DNA of 64,000 nt, taken from the NCBI GenBank assembly GCA_036961295.1, contig JBALVX010000001.1:620001-684000 (forward strand), in the 5' to 3' direction. This document shows, one piece after another, positions 41,110-49,459 of the stretch. Numbering within the stretch: position 1 is the stretch's first letter; each line of letters begins with the position of its first letter. The notes below the pieces were generated by a model. It had not been told where the DNA came from, made no database searches, and was given only the letters and a program-made list of their open reading frames with translations. The position numbers and the translations under genes were made by a program. The DNA is from JAGPUQ01 sp036961295 (lineage in GTDB: Bacteria; Pseudomonadota; Gammaproteobacteria; Pseudomonadales; Porticoccaceae).

Positions 41110-42137
41110 GTACACTTGGCGCGCTGATGCTCGACCTGGAAGACTTGCAAGTATCTCCCTATGAACGCGAGCTGCTTCTACAGCCAGAAGTAGGAGGCGT
41201 GATTTTTTTCGCGCGAAATATTGCGTCCAAGGCACAGTTTCTCACTCTGGTTGCCCAGATTCGTGCGCTACGCCCCGAGTTGCTGCTGGCGATTGATCAG
41301 GAAGGTGGCCGGGTGCAGCGTCTCCGGGAAGGTTATTCTGCAATCCCACCGATGCAGGTCTTGGGGGATGTGATGGCGAGTAATCCAGAGCAAGGCGAAT
41401 ATTTGTGTCGGGATGCGGGTTGGTTAATGGCGGTGGAAATTATCGCTAGCGGACTCGATTTTAGTTTTGCCCCGGTGCTTGATCTCGATCGGGACAGTTG
41501 TGAAGTGATTTCCAATCGGGCATTTCACCATAATCCTCGTTTAGCTATCCAGGCGCTGCGGCCTTTTATTCAAGGTATGAATGAGGCGGGTATGGCCGCC
41601 ACCGGCAAACATTTTCCGGGACACGGCGGAGTGCGTGAAGACAGTCATCTGGAAACCCCGCAAGATACGCGTAGCCTGAATGATTTGTTGGCCCACGACA
41701 TAATCCCCTTTGCCGAACTGTCTGAGGAGCTTGCCGCGGTAATGCCGGCGCACATTATCTACTCCGCTGTAGATAAAAAACCCGCGGGATTTTCTCAAAT
41801 TTGGTTGCAGGATATATTACGGCAGCGCTTGAGTTTTAACGGCGTTATTTTTAGCGATGACCTGTCGATGAAGGGTGCCGATATTGAAGGGGGTTACCCC
41901 GAAAAAACCCGAGCAGCATTGGCAGCGGGTTGTGATATGGTGCTGGTGTGCAACAATCGAAACGGTGCTTTAGAAGCTGTCGAAACCTTGCGCAACGACA
42001 AGTATCAAGCATCAGAAAAACTTTCCCTGATGCGAGCTCAACGCTCGTGGACCTGGTCTGAATTAGAAAGCAGTGCGCGCCGAGATAACATTATCGCGGC
42101 GATTGCCGACAGAGCGCTTACTTCGCTGTCGGTATAA
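41106..42137 (+). CDS. nagZ: Beta-N-acetylhexosaminidase NagZ
   Basis: Glycoside hydrolase family 3 enzyme of peptidoglycan recycling in the cytoplasm; it removes GlcNAc from 1,6-anhydro-muropeptides. LLLAIDQEGGRVQRLREG, LDFSFAPVLDLDRDS, the KHFPGHG motif with its mobile catalytic His loop (HGGVREDSH) and the nucleophile Asp in VIFSDDLSMKGA are all visible. It is 343 residues, the usual single-domain size. Its muropeptide substrates are made by transglycosylases such as Slt and MltF encoded in this window. The ATG overlaps a short upstream frame. Confidence 0.96.
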   Translation: MSTLGALMLDLEDLQVSPYERELLLQPEVGGVIFFARNIASKAQFLTLVAQIRALRPELLLAIDQEGGRVQRLREGYSAIPPMQVLGDVMASNPEQGEYLCRDAGWLMAVEIIASGLDFSFAPVLDLDRDSCEVISNRAFHHNPRLAIQALRPFIQGMNEAGMAATGKHFPGHGGVREDSHLETPQDTRSLNDLLAHDIIPFAELSEELAAVMPAHIIYSAVDKKPAGFSQIWLQDILRQRLSFNGVIFSDDLSMKGADIEGGYPEKTRAALAAGCDMVLVCNNRNGALEAVETLRNDKYQASEKLSLMRAQRSWTWSELESSARRDNIIAAIADRALTSLSV

Positions 42138-42165
42138 AAGCATGCCTGAAGTTGAAGGCATGCTT
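42138..42165 (+). terminator. Hairpin after nagZ
   Basis: AAGCATGCCT (42138-42147) and AGGCATGCTT (42156-42165) make a perfect 10-bp stem with an 8-base loop, directly after the nagZ stop. No T tract follows, so it may be a processing or pause hairpin rather than a classical terminator. Three GTTTGAAGG-like repeats follow. Confidence 0.5.
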
Positions 42166-42248
42166 GGGTTTGAAGGTCTGTCTGAGTTTGAAGGAAATAG
42201 TATTCAGTTTGTTAATTATAATTACATTGGTGTAGAGGTAAATAGTTA

Positions 42249-43364
42249 ATGTTGCAGTCCTTTGAAAACTGGTTAATCAATCTAACCCAATTGGAATCGG
42301 TTTGGTGGATTGAAGTATTTATTATTGTATTGGCGGTTTTATTACTCGGTTTTACTGCTAATAAAATTATCTCTATGTTGGAGCGGAGAGTCAGTAAAAC
42401 CAAAAATATTTGGGATGACGCCCTGGTTGAGGCGATGAGAAAGCCAGTGGTTTGGTTGATCTGGATTGTTGGTATCAATTTCGCTGCGGGTATCGCCGCG
42501 GGTATGTTTGATTCTTCCTGGGGTGATTTATTAGGGCCTGTTAATCGAGTTGCCATATTGTTTCTCGGCGCACTATTTTTAGTTAATTTTATTAAACGTG
42601 GCGAGAAAAATTTAGTGAGTCCGGACTATCTCGATCAGCCGATGGATGAGACTACCGTGCGCGCGGTTGGGAAATTGCTGAGGGCCGCGGTAATCATTAC
42701 CGCTACTTTGATCGCGATGCAGGTATTTGGCTACAGTGTATCCGGCTTGCTGGCGTTTGGTGGTATTGGTGGTCTTGCCATAGGTTTCGCGGCGAAAGAT
42801 TTGCTGGCGAATTTTTTCGGTGGCCTGATGATTTATCTGGATAGGCCCTTTGCGGTGGGTGATTGGATACGATCTCCCGATCGAGACATCGAGGGCACGG
42901 TGGAAGATATTGGTTGGCGCTTGACACGCATTCGCACCTTTGACAAACGACCACTTTATATACCGAATTCACTGTTCAACAATATGTCGGTAGAAAATCC
43001 GTCAAGAATGACCAACCGACGTATTTATGAAACACTGGGCATTCGTTACGGCGATATTGAAGTCATGCAAGATATCGTTGCGGAGGTTAAATCCATGTTG
43101 AAAGCTCACCCCGACATCGATGCAAATCAAACCATGATCGTTAATTTTAATAGCTTTTCGTCCAGTTCCCTGGATTTCTTTATTTACACGTTTACAAAAA
43201 CCACAGACTGGATTCGTTTCCATGAAATTAAGCAGGACGTTTTATTACTGATCGCGGGGATTATTGCGAAACATGGCGCTGAGATGGCCTTTCCAACGTC
43301 TACTGTGCATTTGCTGGACGATACGGATGAGGGCGACCTGGTTTTCGAAGAACCAAGGGTTTAA
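42249..43364 (+). CDS. Small-conductance mechanosensitive channel (MscS family)
   Basis: A 371-residue inner-membrane channel that opens on hypo-osmotic tension. Several N-terminal helices (WIEVFIIVLAVLLLGFTANK; VAILFLGALFLVNFI) precede the pore helix region LLAFGGIGGLAIGFAAKDLL and the conserved FGGLMIYLDRPFAVGDWI at the start of the beta domain; FDKRPLYIPNSLFNN is also typical. The length suggests a YnaI/MscM-like member with extra helices over MscS. It ends directly against the phosphorylase gene. Confidence 0.93.
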   Translation: MLQSFENWLINLTQLESVWWIEVFIIVLAVLLLGFTANKIISMLERRVSKTKNIWDDALVEAMRKPVVWLIWIVGINFAAGIAAGMFDSSWGDLLGPVNRVAILFLGALFLVNFIKRGEKNLVSPDYLDQPMDETTVRAVGKLLRAAVIITATLIAMQVFGYSVSGLLAFGGIGGLAIGFAAKDLLANFFGGLMIYLDRPFAVGDWIRSPDRDIEGTVEDIGWRLTRIRTFDKRPLYIPNSLFNNMSVENPSRMTNRRIYETLGIRYGDIEVMQDIVAEVKSMLKAHPDIDANQTMIVNFNSFSSSSLDFFIYTFTKTTDWIRFHEIKQDVLLLIAGIIAKHGAEMAFPTSTVHLLDDTDEGDLVFEEPRV

Positions 43365-44150
43365 GTGGGAGTGAATTCAGCACGCAGCCCAAATACAGTC
43401 CGACGTATCGCCATTATTGGTGGTAGTGGATTGCAGGCGCTGGATAATTTCGATATTAAAGAGGTGATTGACTGTACAGGCGAGTGGGGCGAACCTTCTT
43501 CGCCGGTTTATCGTGGTTACTTGGAAGGTAATGAAATATTTTTTATGCCGCGTCACGGTGGCGAACAGGCCATCCCTCCACATAAAATAAATTATCGAGC
43601 AAATATTGCAGCTCTCGGACAGCTTGGCGTCGAAAGTATTCTGGCCTTTAATGCGGTGGGCGGTATCACAGCTACCTACGGTAGTGGTGTGTTGGCGGTG
43701 CCTGATCAGATCGTCGATTACACCTGGGGTCGGGAGCATACATTTTGGTCGGATAAAAACGGTGATTTACTGCACGTCGAATTCACCTATCCCTACGATC
43801 AAAATTTGCGGAACGAACTCTTGTCGAGTGCTAAAAAAATTAATATAACGCTGCAGGACGGTGGTGTTTATGGGGCGACGCAGGGACCGCGCCTGGAAAG
43901 CGCAGCGGAAATTATTCGTCTAGAGAAAGACGGTTGCGATGTCGTCGGCATGACGGGGATGCCAGAAGCAGCTTTGGCCCGTGAAAAAAATATTGCCTAC
44001 GCCTGCCTGGCCTTAGTGGTCAACCCGGCTGCGGGAAAGTCAACAGAACTTATTAGTATGGATGATATTCGAGCAGTAATGGCTGAGAGTATTCCACGAG
44101 CACAGCAAGTGTTGAGCGCTAGTATCGCAGAATTAATAGCGAGGCCTTAG
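43365..44150 (+). CDS. S-methyl-5'-thioinosine phosphorylase (MTAP family)
   Basis: Purine nucleoside phosphorylase family enzyme of methylthioadenosine salvage, 261 residues. RRIAIIGGSGLQAL, MPRHGGEQAIPPHKINYRAN, AFNAVGGI and DVVGMTGMPEAALAREKNI are family motifs. In Pseudomonas the equivalent gene near nagZ acts on methylthioinosine rather than methylthioadenosine, and I assign that by synteny. Start GTG at 43365, immediately after the channel stop, with AAGGG seven bases upstream; a GTG two codons later is possible. Confidence 0.85.
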   Translation: MGVNSARSPNTVRRIAIIGGSGLQALDNFDIKEVIDCTGEWGEPSSPVYRGYLEGNEIFFMPRHGGEQAIPPHKINYRANIAALGQLGVESILAFNAVGGITATYGSGVLAVPDQIVDYTWGREHTFWSDKNGDLLHVEFTYPYDQNLRNELLSSAKKINITLQDGGVYGATQGPRLESAAEIIRLEKDGCDVVGMTGMPEAALAREKNIAYACLALVVNPAAGKSTELISMDDIRAVMAESIPRAQQVLSASIAELIARP

Positions 44151-44156
44151 GTCTCG

Positions 44157-44597
44157 GTGAAGGAGCTTTTGTTGTCGTCTAATATTGGTTTGTGGGGCTT
44201 GGCGCTGAGCGCTTTTCTGTCTTCTACCTTGTTGCCGGGTGGCTCCGAAGCGGTATTGTTGTTATTAGTAAAGCAAGGTGAGATCGACTGGGGCTTATTA
44301 TTACTGGTTGCTACTGTAGCTAATACCCTGGGCGGTTTGGTGACCTATGCCATGGGGTTTTGGACCGAGCGAGGTTTGGTTAAGCTCGGTAAAATGAAGC
44401 CTCCATCGGGAAAAACACTAAGTTGGCTGCAGCGTTTTGGTGCCCCGGTTCTATTGTTTTCCTGGTTGCCGGTTATTGGAGATGGTTTGTGCCTTGGTGC
44501 TGGCTGGCTGCAAATGCGCTGGTTGCCGGTAATGGTGGCAATATTACTTGGCAAGGCGCTTAGATATGCATTGGTATTATATTTTTTCCTTAGTTAA
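44157..44597 (+). CDS. YqaA-family (DedA-like) inner-membrane protein
   Basis: A 146-residue membrane protein of the SNARE-associated/DedA superfamily: WGLALSAFLSSTLLPGGSEA, then VATVANTLGGLVTYAMGFW and helices to the end. YqaA-type proteins are short DedA relatives; DedA proteins have been tied to lipid flipping and envelope homeostasis, but this branch is unstudied. The listed GTG start is uncertain: AAGGAG at 44160-44165 would better serve a TTG at 44172, removing five residues. It follows the phosphorylase gene by 6 bp. Confidence 0.88.
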   Translation: MKELLLSSNIGLWGLALSAFLSSTLLPGGSEAVLLLLVKQGEIDWGLLLLVATVANTLGGLVTYAMGFWTERGLVKLGKMKPPSGKTLSWLQRFGAPVLLFSWLPVIGDGLCLGAGWLQMRWLPVMVAILLGKALRYALVLYFFLS

Positions 44598-44619
44598 TGT
44601 TGTGGTGTGATTGCTTGAT

Positions 44620-45180
44620 ATGAAAATCATGTGGAAATTATTGCTTCTAGGACTGTTAATGGCTTTGGTCTTTCCCCTTATTATTAATGGCCAGAATGGG
44701 GAGCCTATAGTGACAATTAAAGATATGGCTTTGGATATAAAGTCACCAATTGTTAATGCTAAGCAAAAAATTGAGATAGTGAAACAGAAATTTAATGGTG
44801 AGGATTTTTTTTCAAATCAGCAAGGTGAACAGGTAAGTGATGCTACTGGCCTATCGGTCTATCGATGGCGCGATAATAGTGGCGCCTGGCAGTTTTCCGA
44901 TGAAGCTAACCCGCAAGGCGACTATGAAACTGTTGTTATTGAAATGAATTTAGAGTCAAGTGGGCTGGCATCTTCTGATGATGCTCCATCTCAACTATCA
45001 GACAACAACAACGATAGAGCAGATGGCCTTGAGGCTTTATTGAAGAATGTAAATAAACTTCCGCTACCCTTAACCATATCTTCCGATGATCTCGAAAATA
45101 TGGTTAAGGACAGCGGGGGACTGCAAGGGCTTATCGATGAATATGGAGAAGGTTTAGATGCAGCGGGTTCGACACAATAA
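44620..45180 (+). CDS. Membrane-anchored protein with a DUF4124-like segment
   Basis: A 186-residue protein with one N-terminal hydrophobic segment (MWKLLLLGLLMALVFPLIIN) acting as signal or anchor. Around residue 85 the stretch VYRWRDNSGAWQFSDEANP resembles the DUF4124 pattern (YRW-x-D-x-x-G-x-x-x-FSD). The rest is acidic and of low complexity. I prefer the ATG at 44620 to the TTG three codons earlier. It lies 22 bp behind the YqaA gene and is probably in the same transcript. Function unknown. Confidence 0.7.
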   Translation: MKIMWKLLLLGLLMALVFPLIINGQNGEPIVTIKDMALDIKSPIVNAKQKIEIVKQKFNGEDFFSNQQGEQVSDATGLSVYRWRDNSGAWQFSDEANPQGDYETVVIEMNLESSGLASSDDAPSQLSDNNNDRADGLEALLKNVNKLPLPLTISSDDLENMVKDSGGLQGLIDEYGEGLDAAGSTQ

Positions 45181-45315
45181 ACAGGCTCTACCTAAGTAAT
45201 TATCGCCACAGCTTTTCATCTGAAGGTGATGAGGTAACTGCTGACGCTTCTGATGCCTATAATAGAAATGACGACAACCACTTGGTAGATTTAGGCTACT
45301 ATCAATAACCGGCAT

Positions 45316-46113
45316 TTAACCGATCATGCTATAACCGCCACTTGCCGACAGTACCTGGCCAGTAATAAAGCTGGCCGCTTTCTGTGACGACAAAAAGACT
45401 ACGGCATTAGCGATATCCTGCGGCCGACCAAGACGCTTTAAGGGTAGTGATTTGGCGATAGCTGCAAATTGATCTTTTGTAAACATCGCATCCTTGTCTT
45501 TCCACATACTATTTGCGCTAGTTTCTTCTACGGTGTCTGGCACGGTAACGCCAGGGCATACGCAGTTGCAGCGAATATTGTAGCGTCCGTTTTCTTTAGC
45601 GATGGTCTTCATAAAGCTATTGGTCGCTGCTTTCAGGCCACCATAAACGGCTTCTTTAGGTTCGCCCTGGCGACTGGCATCGGAGCTAATAGAAACGATG
45701 GAGCCGCCACCGTTGGGAGTCATATGCTCCAGTGCCACTCGAGTGCAGTTGAGTACGCCGACATAGTTAATCTTGATCAGCTTGTCCCATAGTTCGGGCG
45801 TGGTTTGGGTGAAAAACATTAAATCGTCCCAGCCCACGTTATTGACCAGGCAGTCGACGCTGCCAAACTTTTGTTTCGCCGCAGCGAACGTGGTTTCGAC
45901 ATTAGCCAGATCGGTAATATCGGTTTTGACCACTTGAACGCCGCTGGCGCCGAGCTCCAATGCGAGCTTGGCAACGCGTTCGCCCGCGTCGGTATCCAGG
46001 TCGGCGATGGTGATATTGGCACCTTCGCTGGCAAAACAGAGGGTGATTGCGCGACCAATATTGGAGGCGCCGCCGGTGACGATGACAGATTTATTTTTTA
46101 GATCGAGATCCAT
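45316..46113 (-). CDS. badH: SDR, BadH-like 2-hydroxycyclohexanecarboxyl-CoA dehydrogenase
   Basis: A 265-residue classical SDR: cofactor motif TGGASNIGRAITLCF, VNNVGW, catalytic Ser region SIVSISSDASRQ and Tyr-Lys (VYGGLKAATNSFM: the motif is YxxxK). C-terminal end SGGYSMIG. By itself it could be any 3-hydroxyacyl reductase; its place directly next to a BadI-like gene and an acyl-CoA dehydrogenase makes the BadH role likely, oxidising 2-hydroxycyclohexane-1-carboxyl-CoA to the 2-keto form. The 135 bp to its left hold nothing I can name. It is the last gene of the leftward trio. Confidence 0.75.
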   Translation of the reverse strand: MDLDLKNKSVIVTGGASNIGRAITLCFASEGANITIADLDTDAGERVAKLALELGASGVQVVKTDITDLANVETTFAAAKQKFGSVDCLVNNVGWDDLMFFTQTTPELWDKLIKINYVGVLNCTRVALEHMTPNGGGSIVSISSDASRQGEPKEAVYGGLKAATNSFMKTIAKENGRYNIRCNCVCPGVTVPDTVEETSANSMWKDKDAMFTKDQFAAIAKSLPLKRLGRPQDIANAVVFLSSQKAASFITGQVLSASGGYSMIG

Positions 46114-46133
46114 GGCAAGTATTTCCTCGTGGT

Positions 46134-46916
46134 TTATTTGACGTATTTACGGAATTCAGGTTTGCGTTTTTCGTTGAGCGCGTTCACACCTTCGCGAGAT
46201 TCGTCACTATCGTAATACAGTTTCAGGGCTTGTAGACCCAGGCTAGCGATACCGCGAATGTTTTCTGTGGAAGCATTGAAGGAACGCTTGGCAATAGCGA
46301 TGGCGGTGGGGCTGCGCTCGGCGATTTCCGCACACCAGCTATCGACTTCGGCATCGAGTTGATCGTCGGGTACCACGGCGTTGGCCAGGCCCATGTCCAG
46401 AGCTTCCTGGGCACTGTAGCGGCGGCACATATACCAAATTTCCCGCGCTTTCTTTTCGCCGACCACGTGGGCGAGGTAAGCGGTGCCGAAACCGGGATCA
46501 ACGGAACCCATTTTGGGGCCGACCTGGCCGAACTTGGCGTTTTCACCGGCGATGGTCATATCGCAGATGGTAGCGAGGACATTGCCGCCGCCAATAGCGA
46601 AACCGCTCACTTTGGCGATAACCGGTTTGGGTACATCTCGAATAACGGAGTGTAATTCCTCCACCGGGAGACCGACCGTACCGCGGCCGTCGTATTGGCC
46701 CTCGTGAGCCGATTGATCGCCACCGGTGCAAAAGGCTTTGTCGCCCGCGCCGCTGAGCACGATGGAGGCAATCTGGTTATCCCAACCTGCTTTTTGAAAC
46801 GCGTGGATTAACTCGTCGCAGGTGATACCGCGAAAGGCATTGTATTTTTCCGGGCGATTAATGGTGATATACGCGGTGTGGTTTTTTTCTTCGTAAATGA
46901 TATCTTGATAGTCCAA
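46134..46916 (-). CDS. badI: 2-ketocyclohexanecarboxyl-CoA hydrolase (BadI-like)
   Basis: Crotonase-superfamily enzyme that opens the alicyclic ring to pimeloyl-CoA. The sequence matches Rhodopseudomonas BadI as I remember it over long stretches (AFCTGGDQS, YDGRGTVGLP, AIGGGNVLATICD, FGQVGPKMGSVDPG and the end EKRKPEFRKYVK). It is 260 residues, the BadI length, if translation begins at the TTG at 46916 (LDYQDIIYEE), preceded by AGAGG. A longer frame upstream is only a translated 15-bp repeat. It lies between badH and the acyl-CoA dehydrogenase gene. Confidence 0.88.
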   Translation of the reverse strand: MDYQDIIYEEKNHTAYITINRPEKYNAFRGITCDELIHAFQKAGWDNQIASIVLSGAGDKAFCTGGDQSAHEGQYDGRGTVGLPVEELHSVIRDVPKPVIAKVSGFAIGGGNVLATICDMTIAGENAKFGQVGPKMGSVDPGFGTAYLAHVVGEKKAREIWYMCRRYSAQEALDMGLANAVVPDDQLDAEVDSWCAEIAERSPTAIAIAKRSFNASTENIRGIASLGLQALKLYYDSDESREGVNALNEKRKPEFRKYVK

Positions 46917-46940
46917 GCGTGGTTGCCTCTTTGTTAAGTC

Positions 46941-47000
46941 GATAAAAGTTAAGTAGATAAAAGTTGAGTAGATGAAAGTTGAGTAGATGAAAGTTGGGTC
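46941..47000 (-). repeat. Four 15-bp tandem repeats upstream of badI
   Basis: Units GATAAAAGTTAAGTA, GATAAAAGTTGAGTA, GATGAAAGTTGAGTA and GATGAAAGTTGGGTC lie head to tail at 46941-47000, in the 150-bp gap between badI and the acyl-CoA dehydrogenase gene. Read on the minus strand in frame with badI they would encode FIYST-like pentapeptides, but this is outside the conserved protein. Confidence 0.9.
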
Positions 47001-47066
47001 GGTGGTTTTAAAACAGACGTCAATCAAACTTGATGGTGAAAGCACCCTTTAATGTTACCTGCCGCC

Positions 47067-48209
47067 TTATTTGCCTACATAGCCTCGGGCGATCACCATT
47101 TTCATGATTTGGGCGGTGCCGTCGCCAATCTGCATACCCATAACGTCGCGCAAGCGCTGTTCGAAAGGCATTTCATTACTGTAGCCGCCGTGGCCGTGGA
47201 TCAGCAGGCATTGATGAACAATATCGAAGGCTAGCTTCGGTGCCCACCATTTTGCCATAGCTGCTTCTTTGGTGTGGTCCAGATTTTGCGATTTTAGCCA
47301 GAGTGCCTTCAAACAAATCAGGCGCGCACCTTCTAAATGAGTTTCGGCTTCCGCCAGCGGGAAGGTAATGCCCTGATTGACGGATAGGGGTTTACCAAAG
47401 GTTTCACGCTGTTGAATAAAGGGCCAGGTTTCGTCGAGACATTTACGTGCTACCGCAATGCATTGCAGGCCTATTAATGCCCGACTAAAGTCAAAGCCCT
47501 GCATTACCTGGATAAAGCCTTTGCCCTCGTCGCCCACGCGGTAACGGGCATCGACCTCCACGTCGTCGAAAAAGATTGAGCCACGGCCAACAGCCTTTTC
47601 GCCAAGATCTTCAAAGCGAGAGCGGCTAGTACCCGGGCTATCGAGCTTTACAATAAACGCAGACACGCCGTGAGCCTTTTGCTCGGCTGTGCCGGTACGA
47701 GCGAAGACCAGGTTGATGTCGGCCTGGTCGGCAAGAGAAATCGACGTTTTTTCTCCATTGAGACGGTATACGTCGCCATCGCGTTCGGCCTTTAAGCTTA
47801 GGTTGGCGGCATCTGAACCTCCCCGTGGCTCGGTTAAGCCGATGGAGCCGAGAATCTCGCCGCTGCACATTTTGGGAATGATTTCGTCGATGGCCTCTGG
47901 CGTGGCATAGCTGACAATGCAGCTAGACAGCAGTGAGGCCATAATTTGCACATAGGCGACGTTCATATCGCCCTCGGCAATGGCCTCGGTGATCAGGCCC
48001 GAAGTGAGGGTGTCGAGATCACTACCACCGTGTTCACTGGGGACTTCCGGGGCAATTAACCCGAGTTGCCCCATCTCCCGAATCAGCTCCGGGCCAATGG
48101 TGCCGTCGTACTCGCGTTGTTGATAGTGAGGGGCGAGCTTTTCGACGGCAAATTTTTTGGCCGTATCCACCATGGATAGCTGGAACTCGTCTAGGGCAAA
48201 ATCCATCAA
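47067..48209 (-). CDS. Acyl-CoA dehydrogenase, probably cyclohexanecarboxyl-CoA dehydrogenase (AliB-like)
   Basis: A 380-residue FAD acyl-CoA dehydrogenase with the usual N-terminal helical, middle beta (SIGLTEPRGGSDAANLSLKA) and C-terminal helical domains (QQRETFGKPLSVNQGITFPL; CLLIHGHGGYSNEMPFEQRL). The end RLRDVMGMQIGDGTAQIMKM fits the family. With BadI and BadH beside it, the likely role is the first oxidation of cyclohexanecarboxyl-CoA to the 1-ene. A ligase (AliA) and hydratase (BadK) are not in the window. First gene of the leftward trio, divergent from the MarR gene. Confidence 0.82.
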   Translation of the reverse strand: MMDFALDEFQLSMVDTAKKFAVEKLAPHYQQREYDGTIGPELIREMGQLGLIAPEVPSEHGGSDLDTLTSGLITEAIAEGDMNVAYVQIMASLLSSCIVSYATPEAIDEIIPKMCSGEILGSIGLTEPRGGSDAANLSLKAERDGDVYRLNGEKTSISLADQADINLVFARTGTAEQKAHGVSAFIVKLDSPGTSRSRFEDLGEKAVGRGSIFFDDVEVDARYRVGDEGKGFIQVMQGFDFSRALIGLQCIAVARKCLDETWPFIQQRETFGKPLSVNQGITFPLAEAETHLEGARLICLKALWLKSQNLDHTKEAAMAKWWAPKLAFDIVHQCLLIHGHGGYSNEMPFEQRLRDVMGMQIGDGTAQIMKMVIARGYVGK

Positions 48210-48241
48210 TACTCTCCGAAATGTAAACCTGAGTCAGCGGT

Positions 48242-48286
48242 AGATAACAGGCGGCTTTTGCCTATCTCCTTGTTATCTTTTAACAA
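48242..48286. promoter_or_regulatory. Palindromic operator candidates between aliB-like and marR genes
   Basis: AGATAACA (48242-48249) is matched by TGTTATCT (48271-48278), and TTGTTA-TCTTT-TAACAA (48270-48286) is an independent 17-bp inverted repeat. Both lie in the 121-bp divergent gap, where a BadR-like MarR dimer would be expected to bind. The second palindrome has the size and symmetry typical of MarR operators. Confidence 0.5.
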
Positions 48287-48330
48287 TTATTAAAGTCATG
48301 TAGACTCGCGGCATAATTATATACCAGTGC

Positions 48331-48807
48331 ATGGACCTAGCTATGACGGATATCTTTGAAGCACCAGAAAACGAAATTGAGGATACGGCGGAAAAACTGT
48401 TCTTCCGCCTGTATCAGGCTTGCAATATCTCTGTGCGGCGGGTCGGCAATATTTTAACTGAATACAATATGAGTGCCCAACAGTTTTCGGTACTGGGTTC
48501 GCTGGGTCGTACCGGGTTTGAGTCTGGCCTTACCGTTAACGAGATGGTTGAGTACTTGATGGTGAGTCGGCAGAGCCTGAACGGCGTGTTAAATCGCATG
48601 GAAAAGGCCGGTTACATTAAACGTTCGGTGAACCCGGATGATCAACGTTCTCGCAAAATTACACTTTGTCCGCTGGGTCGCGAAGTGCTTGACCAGGTGC
48701 GACCCCGTTTGCAGGCTTTCTATCAAAAGAGTCTGATCGACATGTCCGAAGAAAAACGACTGGACAGCATCGATAGCCTTAATTTCCTTATCCAGCGGAT
48801 GAAATAG
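48331..48807 (+). CDS. MarR-family regulator (BadR-like)
   Basis: A 158-residue winged helix-turn-helix regulator: long N-terminal dimer helix (AEKLFFRLYQACNISVRRVG), recognition region TVNEMVEYLMVSRQSLNGVL and wing YIKRSVNPDDQRSRKITLCP, then the C-terminal dimer helix. Its position, divergent from the badHI-aliB trio, parallels BadR, which controls cyclohexanecarboxylate genes in Rhodopseudomonas and responds to a CoA intermediate. It could be a repressor or an activator here; the ligand is inferred from neighbours only. Confidence 0.85.
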   Translation: MDLAMTDIFEAPENEIEDTAEKLFFRLYQACNISVRRVGNILTEYNMSAQQFSVLGSLGRTGFESGLTVNEMVEYLMVSRQSLNGVLNRMEKAGYIKRSVNPDDQRSRKITLCPLGREVLDQVRPRLQAFYQKSLIDMSEEKRLDSIDSLNFLIQRMK

Positions 48808-48911
48808 TTTTACTTTGGTGGCTACGGTCCGTCCGCTACCTGCTTTAAGCTTGGTTGTGGACAAGTAATGAAGAGAGTCCCGGGTTCTAGTCCCAAATTT
48901 CTCAAGTCCTT

Positions 48912-49409
48912 ATGAATTCTCCCCTTGAACCAGAGTATCGGGTGCCCGCTCAGGATGAAGACCTCGAGTGGATGCAGCGGGCGTTGAGCCTGGCCCGGCA
49001 AGCCGAGCGGGAAGGCGAAGTGCCGGTCGGTGCAGTCATCGTCGATGACGGTGAGCTATTAGCCGAAGGCTGGAATAGCCCTCTGGGCGGACACGATCCC
49101 ACCAATCACGCTGAAATTGTGGCTTTGCGCAAAGCTGCAGCGTATCGGCAGAATTATCGTTTACCCGGTGCGACTTTGTACGTGACCCTGGAACCCTGCG
49201 TCATGTGTGTTGGCGCGATGATCCACGCGCGTATTGAACGCCTGGTGTTTGCCGCCACGGAGCCCAGAGCGGGCGCAGTCGTGAGTCAGTTGTCCTTACT
49301 GGAAGAGGGATTTTTTAATCACCGTATGCGTTGGACTGAGGGCGTGTTAAAAGACCCTTGTGGGAATTTGCTAAGTGATTTTTTCAAAGCTAAGCGAGCT
49401 ACTCGATGA
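48912..49409 (+). CDS. tadA: tRNA-specific adenosine deaminase TadA
   Basis: Converts adenosine 34 to inosine in tRNA-Arg(ACG), an essential decoding step. A 165-residue zinc deaminase: HAEIVALRKAA supplies a His ligand and the catalytic Glu, and LEPCVMCVGAM the two Cys ligands. VPVGAVIVDDGELLAEGWN and FNHRMRWTEGVL complete the TadA pattern. It stands 102 bp behind the MarR gene and converges with mltF. No unusual feature. Confidence 0.95.
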   Translation: MNSPLEPEYRVPAQDEDLEWMQRALSLARQAEREGEVPVGAVIVDDGELLAEGWNSPLGGHDPTNHAEIVALRKAAAYRQNYRLPGATLYVTLEPCVMCVGAMIHARIERLVFAATEPRAGAVVSQLSLLEEGFFNHRMRWTEGVLKDPCGNLLSDFFKAKRATR

Positions 49410-49459
49410 GGGCAGGCAACGTAACGATCATGCCGCACCCAGCTACTGCCTTTTGAGCA

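Noticed and set aside
46917..47045. N-terminal extension of BadI (MLSPSSLIDV...)
   Set aside because: It is made of the 15-bp repeat and is not part of the BadI family; the TTG at 46916 gives the correct length.
48877..48893. tRNA T-arm-like GGGTTCTAGTCCC upstream of tadA
   Set aside because: The stem is only three base pairs and no acceptor, D or anticodon arms can be folded nearby.
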